From Pseudomonas oryzihabitans (GTDB taxonomy: Bacteria > Pseudomonadota > Gammaproteobacteria > Pseudomonadales > Pseudomonadaceae): a DNA stretch of 64,000 bases. This document shows, piece after piece, positions 26,906 through 34,438 of the stretch. The stretch lies in NCBI RefSeq assembly GCF_024652905.1, contig NZ_CP102428.1, positions 1,128,501-1,192,500 on the forward strand. The letters are read 5' to 3'. The position numbers were made by a program, and so were the translations under genes. Each line of letters opens with the position of its first letter. The first letter of the stretch is position 1. The notes beneath the pieces are model-generated. The model was not told the origin of the DNA. It did no database searches and was given only the letters and a program-made list of their open reading frames with translations.

Positions 26906-27691
26906 TCACTGCGCGGGAATCGGCTTGAGGCCGCTGTCCTGGATGGCCTTGGCGGCGTCCTTCGAGGCCAGGTACTGCAGCAGGGCGCGGGCGGCATCCG
27001 GGTGCGTGCTCTTGCTGACCACGGCACCGGAATAGAGGGTCATCTTCTGCGCCTGGTCGGGGATCAGGCCGACGATGTCGATACCCTGCACCGGCTTCAA
27101 CTCGCTCAGTTGCTGGAAGCCCAGCTGCGCGTCACCGCGGGCGACGACTTCGCCCACCGGCTCGGCGGGGATCATGCGCGCCTTGGCCTTGAAGGCGTCG
27201 CTCAGCTGCATGCGCGGGAAGAGGATGTGCGCCAGGTAGACGCCGCTGGCGCTATCGGAATAGGCCACCGACTGGGCGCTTTCCAGGCTCTGCTTGAAAG
27301 CCTCCATGGTGGAGATGTCCGGCTTGGGGGCACCCTTGCGTACCGCCATGGCGATGAAGGATTGCCCCAGGTCGACGCGGCTGTCCTTGAGCGCCTGGCC
27401 GTTGGCGACCAGCTTGTCCAAGGCCGAACCCACCATCAGCACCACGTCGGCCGGCTCGTTGCGGGCCAGGCGCTGGGGGATGGCCTGGGGCGTGTCGCCC
27501 ATGGACGGCGCGGCGGCGATGTCCAGTTTCACGCCGGTGGCCTTTTCATAGGCCGGCGCGACCTCGCGGATGGCGCCCATGATCCCGCCCGAACTCAGCA
27601 CCGTGAGAGTGGTGGCGGGTTGCGCCGCCAGCAGCGGCGTGGAAGCCAGCAGCAGGGCGCCGAGGGCGAGGGTGGGCAAACGTCGAAACAT
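26906..27691 (-). CDS. periplasmic ModA-like protein, probable aconitate isomerase
   Basis: 261 residues. Signal peptide to about LLAAQ, then a type-2 periplasmic-binding fold: LTVLSSGGIMGAIREVAPAYEK, PADVVLMVGSALDKLV and VAYSDSASGVYLAHIL. A secreted isomerase interconverting cis- and trans-aconitate, described from a Pseudomonas strain, belongs to this fold and has about this length. The tricarboxylate carriers next door support the call, and no modBC genes are present to support molybdate uptake. Start at 27691 opens the signal peptide. It is divergent from the response regulator at 27843, which may control it. Confidence 0.7.
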   Translation of the reverse strand: MFRRLPTLALGALLLASTPLLAAQPATTLTVLSSGGIMGAIREVAPAYEKATGVKLDIAAAPSMGDTPQAIPQRLARNEPADVVLMVGSALDKLVANGQALKDSRVDLGQSFIAMAVRKGAPKPDISTMEAFKQSLESAQSVAYSDSASGVYLAHILFPRMQLSDAFKAKARMIPAEPVGEVVARGDAQLGFQQLSELKPVQGIDIVGLIPDQAQKMTLYSGAVVSKSTHPDAARALLQYLASKDAAKAIQDSGLKPIPAQ

Positions 27692-27758
27692 GGTGGTGAC
27701 TCCAGGGTGAAAAGACCGACGATAGACCGCGGGCAAGGCGGGAGCGCGTTAGTCCGAA

Positions 27759-27772
27759 TGAAGAAAAATTTA
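27759..27772 (+). promoter_or_regulatory. 14-bp sequence shared with 29893-29906 (candidate response-regulator site)
   Basis: TGAAGAAAAATTTA lies in the gap between the divergent aconitate-isomerase-like and response-regulator genes. The same 14 bases occur in inverse orientation upstream of the carboxypeptidase gene. Such an AT-rich match is unlikely by chance in this GC-rich DNA. Confidence 0.5.
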
Positions 27773-27842
27773 ATTTACCGGCCTGGTGGTTTTCCCTAGG
27801 GTGTCCGGTCCGCCAGACCGGGCGCCAGATCCAGAGGCCGCT

Positions 27843-28520
27843 ATGACCCAGGCTTTGGTCATCGAAGACGACGAGGTGACCGCCCATGCCATCGCCAGCG
27901 AATTGCAGGCGCAAGACTATCAGGTGCGCTGGGAACGCACCGGCCGCGACGGCCTGGCCGCGGCCATCGCCGGCGGCCACGACATCATCACCCTCGACCG
28001 CATGCTGCCGGATTTCGACGGCCTGACCATCGTCAGCACCCTGCGTGGCCTCGGCATCGCCACCCCGGTGCTGATGCTCAGCGCCCTGTCCGATGTCGAC
28101 GAGCGCGTCCGCGGTCTGAGATGTGGCGGTGACGACTACCTGACCAAGCCCTTTTCCCTGGTGGAGATGATGGCCCGTCTGGAGGCACTGCTCAGGCGGC
28201 CGATGGCCCAGTCCGCCAGTCACCAGCTGCGGGTGGGGGAGCTGACCCTGGACCTGATCGAGAACACCCTGACCCGCGCCGGCGAGGCCATCGCCCTGTT
28301 GCCCACCGAATTCAAGATCCTCACCTACCTGATGCGCAACGCCGGCCAACTGGTGACCCGCACCATGCTCTTCGAGCAGGTCTGGGGCTATCACTTCGAT
28401 CCGGGCACCAACATCATCGACGTGCACATGGGGCGGCTGAGACGCAAGATCGAGCGGGCGGGGCGGCCGCTGGTGCATACCGTCCGCGGAGCTGGCTATG
28501 TCCTCGTCGTCCCGGACTAG
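27843..28520 (+). CDS. OmpR-family response regulator
   Basis: 225 residues. Receiver domain with acidic pair Glu8/Asp9, phospho-acceptor Asp52 (TLDRMLPDFDG), Ser80 and Lys102 (YLTKPF), then a winged-helix DNA-binding domain (about 130-225) with EQVWGYHFDPGTNIIDVHMGRLRRKIE. ATG at 27843 gives the normal receiver start. It overlaps the kinase gene by 23 bp. TctD-type regulators of the same class control tricarboxylate uptake in other pseudomonads, so control of the adjacent aconitate-isomerase-like gene is plausible but unproven. Confidence 0.93.
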   Translation: MTQALVIEDDEVTAHAIASELQAQDYQVRWERTGRDGLAAAIAGGHDIITLDRMLPDFDGLTIVSTLRGLGIATPVLMLSALSDVDERVRGLRCGGDDYLTKPFSLVEMMARLEALLRRPMAQSASHQLRVGELTLDLIENTLTRAGEAIALLPTEFKILTYLMRNAGQLVTRTMLFEQVWGYHFDPGTNIIDVHMGRLRRKIERAGRPLVHTVRGAGYVLVVPD

Positions 28521-29880
28521 GGCCGGCAGGCGCTGGCGCTCGGGGAGCAGTCGCCTGCTGGCGCTCTATGCGCTGCTCTTCGTGGCCTGGGGTGCGGTCT
28601 TCACCGGGGTGCTCTACTGGCAGATCTCCGGCTATCTGGGCGCCGTGGCGGAGCGCACCCTGCTGCAGCGGGCGCACTACTACGGCAAGGTGGCGGATGC
28701 CGACCTGCTGGGCGAGCTGCAGGCCAGCGAGGTCTATTCCATGCCCGGTATCGACGCCTACGGCCTGTTCGAGGCCGATGGTCGCTATGTCGCCGGCAAC
28801 CTGGTCAAGCTCTTGCGCAACCTGCCGGACGATGGCCAAGTGCACTACCTGCAGCGGGGACTTCGGACCTCCGACGCCCTGGACGAGACGCGCAGCAGCC
28901 ATGCCTTTCTGCAGCGCCGCGCGGACGGCCGCATCCTGGTGCTGGCCCGCGATGGCGGTTCCATTTCGGCGGTGGGCGGCATCATCGGCCAGGCGCTGTT
29001 CTGGGGGCTGTCACTGACCCTGATTCCCGGACTGGTGGGCTGGCACCTGTTGCGGCGGCGCCCGCTGCGGCGAGTGGAACGGTTGCAACGCAGCCTGGAG
29101 CGGATCGTCGCCGGTCATCTGGAGGAGCGGCTGCCGCTATCACCGCGGCACGACGAACTGGACATGCTGGCCGATGCGGTCAATACCACCCTGGCCCAGC
29201 TGGAGCGCTCGATGCACGAGGTGAAGGGGGTCTGCGACGGCATCGCCCATGATCTGCGCACCCCGCTGACGCGGCTGCGGGCGCGCCTGCACCAGTTGCA
29301 GCAGCTGCCGCTGGCCGAACCCCAGGCCGATAGCCTTGGTGAAGCTCTGGCCGAGACCGAAGCCATCATGTCGCGCTTCCAGGGCTTGCTGCGTATCTCC
29401 GAGCTGGAGGACACCCGGCGGCGCATGGCCTTCGCGCCCCTCGATCTGGCCGCGCTGCTGCGCCAGGCCCATGATTTCTACGAGCCCCTGGCCCAGGAAA
29501 AGGCCCAGACCCTGAGCCTGGAACTGGGTGAGGAACTGCCGGAGGTGCAGGGCGACGCCGAGTTGCTGTTCGAGGCCCTGGTCAATCTCCTGGACAACGC
29601 CCTCAAGTTCGCCCCCGAGGGTGGCCAGGTGCGCCTGGTGGCACGCGGGGTCGGCACCGCGGTGCGCATCGAGGTGATCGACGACGGCCCCGGCATTCCC
29701 GAAGCCGAGCGGGAGAGCGTGCTGCGGCGACTCTATCGCGGCGATGCCAGTCGCCAACAGCCGGGCTACGGCCTGGGCCTGTCGCTGGTGGCGGCCATCG
29801 TCCGCCTGCATGGCTTCAGCCTGAGCATCGAAGCGGCCGAGCCGGTGGGCGCCCGGGTGGTCATCAACAGCGCCGGCTGA
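28498..29880 (+). CDS. sensor histidine kinase, partner of the OmpR-type regulator
   Basis: 460 residues. Transmembrane helix at about 20-42, periplasmic loop of about 120 residues (AERTLLQRAHYYGKVADADLL onward), second helix near 160-180, HAMP linker, DHp with His251 in GIAHDLRTPLTRLRARL, and an ATPase domain with N-box NLLDNALKFAPEGG, DDGPGIPE and GYGLGLSLV. The periplasmic loop should sense the signal. It overlaps the regulator gene and is followed 100 bp later by a D,D-carboxypeptidase gene on the same strand. Confidence 0.93.
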   Translation: MSSSSRTRAGRRWRSGSSRLLALYALLFVAWGAVFTGVLYWQISGYLGAVAERTLLQRAHYYGKVADADLLGELQASEVYSMPGIDAYGLFEADGRYVAGNLVKLLRNLPDDGQVHYLQRGLRTSDALDETRSSHAFLQRRADGRILVLARDGGSISAVGGIIGQALFWGLSLTLIPGLVGWHLLRRRPLRRVERLQRSLERIVAGHLEERLPLSPRHDELDMLADAVNTTLAQLERSMHEVKGVCDGIAHDLRTPLTRLRARLHQLQQLPLAEPQADSLGEALAETEAIMSRFQGLLRISELEDTRRRMAFAPLDLAALLRQAHDFYEPLAQEKAQTLSLELGEELPEVQGDAELLFEALVNLLDNALKFAPEGGQVRLVARGVGTAVRIEVIDDGPGIPEAERESVLRRLYRGDASRQQPGYGLGLSLVAAIVRLHGFSLSIEAAEPVGARVVINSAG

Positions 29881-29892
29881 GGCGCGGCTTCC

Positions 29893-29917
29893 TAAATTTT
29901 TCTTCACTTTCCTTCAT
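29893..29917 (-). promoter_or_regulatory. candidate response-regulator operator before the carboxypeptidase gene
   Basis: The minus strand of 29893-29906 repeats the 14-mer of 27759-27772. In addition CTTCA recurs with a 10-bp period (29902-29906 and 29912-29916), the direct-repeat spacing bound by OmpR-type regulators. Confidence 0.45.
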
Positions 29918-29980
29918 TTGAGACCGGGGCAGGGCGCTCCCAGGATGGCGGGCCCCACTGCCACACCGGATCCGTCGCCC

Positions 29981-31162
29981 GTGAAACACCCCTTGCTCTG
30001 CCTCGGTCTCGCCGCCCTGGGTCTCGCCTGGCTCGGCCAGGTCGAGGCCGCGCCCGCCGCTGCGCCCGCCGCCAATGTGCTCATTCCCTCGCCACCCCAG
30101 CTCTCGGCCAAGGCCTGGGTGCTGATGGATGCCACCACCGGCCAGGTGATCGCCGAGGAGGATTCCCACGAGCACCTGCCGCCGGCCAGCCTGACCAAGC
30201 TGATGACCGTCTATGTGGCGACCCGCGATATCCAGGCCGGTCAGCTCAAGGCCGACGATCAGGTCACCGTCAGCGAGCACGCTTGGCGTACCGAGGGCTC
30301 GCGGATGTTTCTCGATCCGCGCACCCCGGTGTCGGTGCACGATCTCCTGCAGGGCATCGTCATCGATTCGGGCAACGACGCCAGCGTGGCCCTGGCCGAG
30401 CACATCGCCGGCAGCAACGAGAGCTTCGCCAGCCTGATGAACGCCACCGCGCAGCGCCTGGGCCTGCACGACAGCCACTTCATGAATCCCACCGGGCTAC
30501 CCGACCCCGAACACTTCTCCTCGCCCTACGACATGGCGCTGCTGGCGCGGGCCATCATCCAGGACGAGTCGGCCTACTATGAGCTCTATGCCAAGAAGTA
30601 CTTCACCTGGAACGGTATCCGCCAGCCCAATCGCAATCTGCTGCTCTGGCGCGATCACAGCGTGGATGGTCTCAAGACCGGCCATACCGAGGCGGCTGGC
30701 TATTGCATGGTGACCTCGGCACTGCGCGATGGGCGCCGGCTGATCACCGCGGTGTTCGGCTCCAACTCCATCAACAACCGCGCGGCGGATACCCAGAAGC
30801 TGCTGACCTACGGCTATCGCTTCTTCGAGAACCAGACCCTGGACCAGGCCGGCGTCGCCCTGGGCACCCCGGCGATCTGGGAAGGCGAGCAGTCGACCCT
30901 GCCGGTAGGGGTGACCCAGGACGTGGTGCTGACCCGCCCCAAGGGTCAGCAACCGCCCGAGCGCCGCCTGGTGCTGGACGAGCCGCTGGTGGCGCCCATC
31001 GCCCAGGGCGCGGTGGTCGGGCGCCTGGAGCTGGTGGCTGGCGAGCGCATCCTGCAGACCCGGCCGCTGGTAGCCCTAGAGGCGGTGGAGCAGGCCGGCT
31101 GGTGGTCACGCTGGCCGGAGCATCTCTACCGGCTGGTGCTGCACTGGTTCGGTCGGGTCTGA
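29981..31162 (+). CDS. D-alanyl-D-alanine carboxypeptidase (PBP5/6, DacC-like)
   Basis: 393 residues from GTG 29981; an ATG at 29945 is an alternative. Signal peptide to about VEAA, then the SxxK acyl-enzyme serine Ser70-x-x-Lys73 (PASLTKLMTVY), the SGN triad in IDSGNDASVALAEH and KTG in GLKTGHTEAAGYC. A C-terminal PBP5-type beta domain and an amphipathic tail WWSRWPEHLYRLVLHWFGRV fit a membrane-docked enzyme trimming peptidoglycan pentapeptides. It lies directly after the two-component system with a repeated sequence in its upstream region, suggesting it may belong to that regulon. Confidence 0.9.
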   Translation: MKHPLLCLGLAALGLAWLGQVEAAPAAAPAANVLIPSPPQLSAKAWVLMDATTGQVIAEEDSHEHLPPASLTKLMTVYVATRDIQAGQLKADDQVTVSEHAWRTEGSRMFLDPRTPVSVHDLLQGIVIDSGNDASVALAEHIAGSNESFASLMNATAQRLGLHDSHFMNPTGLPDPEHFSSPYDMALLARAIIQDESAYYELYAKKYFTWNGIRQPNRNLLLWRDHSVDGLKTGHTEAAGYCMVTSALRDGRRLITAVFGSNSINNRAADTQKLLTYGYRFFENQTLDQAGVALGTPAIWEGEQSTLPVGVTQDVVLTRPKGQQPPERRLVLDEPLVAPIAQGAVVGRLELVAGERILQTRPLVALEAVEQAGWWSRWPEHLYRLVLHWFGRV

Positions 31163-31177
31163 CATTCGGGGGCGTAA

Positions 31178-32143
31178 TCAGGCCTCCTGCTGCAGACGCT
31201 CGCGCAGGAAGGCGTTCATCCGCGCCAGGGTCCAGCGCACACTCGGCAGCACCCCGAGCATCTCGATGAAGCCATGGATCATGCCCGGCAGCTCGTGGTA
31301 CTCCACGGCGTTGCCGGCGCCGATCAGCACCTGGGCATAGAGACGGGCATCGTCGCGCAGGGCATCGCATTCGGCGCCGAAGATCAGCGCTGGCGGCAGA
31401 TTGGCGTGGGAGGAGGCATAAAGGGGCGACACCCGCGGATCGCGGGTATCTACGTCCTGCAGGTACATGCCGGAGAAGTAATCCATCATCGGCCGGGTCA
31501 GCGGTGGGACCTGGGCGTTCTCGATCCGCGAAGGGTGCTTCCAGGCTTCGGGGGTGTTGTCGACGCCGGGATAGATCAGCACCTGGGCCTTGAGCCTGAG
31601 CGGACCCTCGCGCAGGTGCAGCGCGGCCATGGCGGCCAGACCGCCGCCGGCACTGTCGCCGGCCACGGCGACGCGGTCGAGATCGAGGTTGAAGGCGCTG
31701 CCGGCCTCGGCCAGCCAGCGCAGGACGGCCAGGACATCATCGGGACTGGCTGGCGCCGGATGTTCCGGGGCGAGGGCATAGTGCACCGCCAGCACCGCGC
31801 AGTCGGTGCCCAGGGCGATCTGGCGGCAGAGCGAATCATGGCTGTCCAGGTCGCCGATCACCCAGCCACCGCCGTGCAGATAGACCACCAGCGGGCGCGG
31901 TCGAGCGTCTTCCGCATAGGGCCGATAGAGACGCAACGGGATGGGGCCGAGGGGACCTGGCGCGGTGAGCGCCTCCACCCGCGTCACTGGCATCGGCGGC
32001 AGGCCGAGGGCGCGATTCAGCTGCACATAGGCGGCGCGCGCCTGCTCCGGGGTGAGGCTGTCCAGCGGCGGCTGCGGGTGGGCGGCCAGCTGCGCCAGCA
32101 GGCCGGCGACCTCGGGAGTGAGGCGCGCGAAGACGTCGGGCAT
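31178..32143 (-). CDS. alpha/beta hydrolase, HSL-type esterase
   Basis: 321 residues. Hormone-sensitive-lipase family motifs: oxyanion HGGGW in VVYLHGGGWVIGDLDSHD, nucleophile elbow GDSAGGGLAAM, acid FGAECDALRDDA and His in MIHGFIEM. Such enzymes hydrolyse short acyl esters in the cytoplasm. The frame extends upstream, but ATG 32143 follows AGGAGA at the right distance. Its 5' end faces the LuxR-type gene at 32423, which may regulate it; the 3' end is 15 bp from the carboxypeptidase stop. Confidence 0.9.
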   Translation of the reverse strand: MPDVFARLTPEVAGLLAQLAAHPQPPLDSLTPEQARAAYVQLNRALGLPPMPVTRVEALTAPGPLGPIPLRLYRPYAEDARPRPLVVYLHGGGWVIGDLDSHDSLCRQIALGTDCAVLAVHYALAPEHPAPASPDDVLAVLRWLAEAGSAFNLDLDRVAVAGDSAGGGLAAMAALHLREGPLRLKAQVLIYPGVDNTPEAWKHPSRIENAQVPPLTRPMMDYFSGMYLQDVDTRDPRVSPLYASSHANLPPALIFGAECDALRDDARLYAQVLIGAGNAVEYHELPGMIHGFIEMLGVLPSVRWTLARMNAFLRERLQQEA

Positions 32144-32422
32144 GGGGCTTCTCCTGTGGTCCCGGGCGCCAGGATGGACGCCGGGTCGCCGCCAGCCTCG
32201 CCGGAGGTCACGGGCGGGTCTATCGATCAGATGAACGATGGCGACCCGCGTTGGACCCCGGTTCGCGCGCGGCCGTTGCGCGGACGCGCGGGTAGCAGAG
32301 GGCGGCCTATCCTGCATCTGAACGATAGGCGCGCCGCAGCGGTACGGTAGACTCGGACCCAAGCCAGGCCCCGTCAGGGGGCCGGCATCCTACCCAACGA
32401 CAATCAAAACAATGGGGGTAGC

Positions 32423-33415
32423 ATGGATCAGTCAGCCGTCGTTTCCTGCAGCGTGCCCAGCGCGGTGGTCGCTCGCTTCAGCCAGGTCGTCCTGGCGCTG
32501 CAGGCCCGCCTGCGTGGCGGGGCCATCACCGAATTCCATGCCCAGGCGCTGGAGCAACTGCAGCGCCTGGTCGCCTTCGACAAGGCCTGGTGGGGCAACT
32601 CCGCCTGGCGCGACGGCGTCCCCGTGGCGCACAGCACCTTCCTGTTGGGGCTGCCCGGCAGCTATACCCGGGAATGGGATGCCCTCAAGGCCGAGGACCA
32701 CGCCCTCGGCGACCTGCATCAGGAGCAGGGCCGCTGTCAGCTGTTCGATTGCCGGGACCAGATGGCTGCGCCGGCCCTGGCTGCCCTGGGGCAGCGGTAT
32801 GGCCTGGCCCATGGCCTGCGCATCGTGCTCACCGACGACCAGACCCGCCTGGGCGTGCACCTCACGCTGTTCCGCGAGGATCCCGCCACGCCTTTCACCG
32901 CGCTGGAATGCCAACTGGTGGAATGGCTGATGCCACACCTGCTGCATGCCGAGCGCGAGAGTTGCCTGCGCACCCTGGCGACCCTGAGAGACAGCCAGGG
33001 CAGCTTCGACGAAACGGCCCTGGCGGTGTGTGATCGCTATGGCGTGCTGCTGTCCATGGAGCCCGGCTTCGCCGCCCTGCTGGCCGGCGAGTGGGAGGGT
33101 TGGCAGGGCAATCGCCTGCCGCCCGCCTGCGATCCTCAGGGCACCTACCAGGGCCGCACCCTGCAGCTCGATGCCCAGCCGCTGGGCGATCTGCTGCTGC
33201 TCAAGGCGCGTCGGCGCAGTTCGGCGGAACGCCTCAGCGCCCGAGAACTGGAAGTGGCCCAGTGCTTCGCCCTGGGCCAGACCTACAAGGAAGTCGCCCG
33301 CAGCCTGGGCATGGCGCCGGCCACGGTCCGCCATCACCTGAGGCGCATCTACGAGAAGCTCGGCGTCAACCGCAAGGCGCAGATCGCCCAACAGGTCGCC
33401 GCCGCGCCGGACTGA
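32423..33415 (+). CDS. LuxR-type HTH regulator
   Basis: 330 residues. The C-terminal 60 residues are a LuxR/FixJ helix-turn-helix (LSARELEVAQCFALGQTYKEVARSLGMAPATVRHHL). The N-terminal 260 residues resemble no autoinducer-binding domain I recognise; they contain AFDKAWWGNSAW and a GAF-like alternation of strands and helices. No receiver domain is present. It is divergent from the esterase gene and upstream of an SphA-like outer-membrane gene, so either may be its target. Confidence 0.85.
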   Translation: MDQSAVVSCSVPSAVVARFSQVVLALQARLRGGAITEFHAQALEQLQRLVAFDKAWWGNSAWRDGVPVAHSTFLLGLPGSYTREWDALKAEDHALGDLHQEQGRCQLFDCRDQMAAPALAALGQRYGLAHGLRIVLTDDQTRLGVHLTLFREDPATPFTALECQLVEWLMPHLLHAERESCLRTLATLRDSQGSFDETALAVCDRYGVLLSMEPGFAALLAGEWEGWQGNRLPPACDPQGTYQGRTLQLDAQPLGDLLLLKARRRSSAERLSARELEVAQCFALGQTYKEVARSLGMAPATVRHHLRRIYEKLGVNRKAQIAQQVAAAPD

Positions 33416-33505
33416 TCCTCCCCTGATCCCCTATGCCAAGACTGGGCGCCGCCCGTGCCCGGTGAGGCCTCGCTCGCCCGCTCGAATGCCCTGAGGAATC
33501 CTGCC

Positions 33506-34438
33506 ATGCCGTCTCTGCCCGGAATGCTGACTCGCGCCGCCGTCCTGTCACTCGCCGCGCTGGCCGCCACCACCCACGCCACCGAAAAGGGCATGCCGAC
33601 CACCGCGGCCGGGGTGCAGGACTTCGGCGCCGGCTTCATGCCGCCGTCGACGCCCTTCGGTACGGTCGGCCTACGCTTCAGCGACTATCAGGCACGGGTG
33701 ATCAAGGACAGCCATGGCAAGGACGATGGCAACGATTTCAACATCAACGTCCTGGCCATCGGCCTGGCCTATCTACGCATGACCGACCAGCAGCTGTTCG
33801 GTGCGCGCTACGGCTTCGGCGCGGTCTCGGTGTTCTTTCGCATGGACGCCGATCTCGGCATCAACGCCGGCGGCCAGCGCGTGTTCAGCGACAGCGCCGA
33901 GCTGTTCCGCCCGGCCGATCTGCAGCTGATTCCGCTGATCCTCGCCTGGGAGCCAGCGCCTGGCGTCGGCATCAACACCCAGCTGTCGATCCAGGCACCT
34001 ACCGGCGACTACGACAAGGATCGCCTGGTCAGCCCCGGGACCAACCACTGGACGGTCTCGCCGATCCTCAACGCCAGCTATATCAGCCCGAGTGGACTGG
34101 AGCTGTCGTCCAGCTTCCAGGTCGACCTCAATGCGCGCAACGCGGCCACCGACTATCGCAGCGGGGTGGAGTATCGCCACGAATTCGCCGTCGGCCAGCA
34201 TTTCGGCCCCTGGACCGCGGGCCTGGGCGGCTACTACTACCGCCAGCTCAGCGACGACGACGCCCCCGGCCTGACCCGCGGCAACCGTGCCCGGACGCTG
34301 GCACTGGGGCCGGCGCTCAGCTTCTTCGACCCCTCCTCGGGATTGCCGGCCATCTGGCTGCACGCCTACAAGGAATTCGAGGCGCGCAACCGGGCAGAGG
34401 GCTATACCGTGGCGCTGAAGCTCGGCGCCAGCTTCTAG
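33506..34438 (+). CDS. SphA-family / phenol-degradation meta-pathway-type outer-membrane protein
   Basis: 310 residues. Signal peptide (to THA), then GAGFMPPSTPFGTVGLRFSDYQ and repeated amphipathic strands, SIQAPTGDYDKDRLVSPGTNHWTVSP, and GVEYRHEFAVG, matching the MetA-pathway outer-membrane barrel family linked to uptake of hydrophobic compounds. ATG 33506 is preferred since it opens the signal peptide with AGGA upstream. Its TAG stop shares CTAG with the stop of the convergent kinase. Regulated perhaps by the LuxR-type gene before it. Confidence 0.8.
   Translation: MPSLPGMLTRAAVLSLAALAATTHATEKGMPTTAAGVQDFGAGFMPPSTPFGTVGLRFSDYQARVIKDSHGKDDGNDFNINVLAIGLAYLRMTDQQLFGARYGFGAVSVFFRMDADLGINAGGQRVFSDSAELFRPADLQLIPLILAWEPAPGVGINTQLSIQAPTGDYDKDRLVSPGTNHWTVSPILNASYISPSGLELSSSFQVDLNARNAATDYRSGVEYRHEFAVGQHFGPWTAGLGGYYYRQLSDDDAPGLTRGNRARTLALGPALSFFDPSSGLPAIWLHAYKEFEARNRAEGYTVALKLGASF

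Noticed and set aside
26906-27691. Reading of this gene as the molybdate-binding protein ModA
   Set aside because: No modB or modC gene is near and the neighbours handle carboxylates; the aconitate-isomerase-type reading explains the context better, though the fold is shared.
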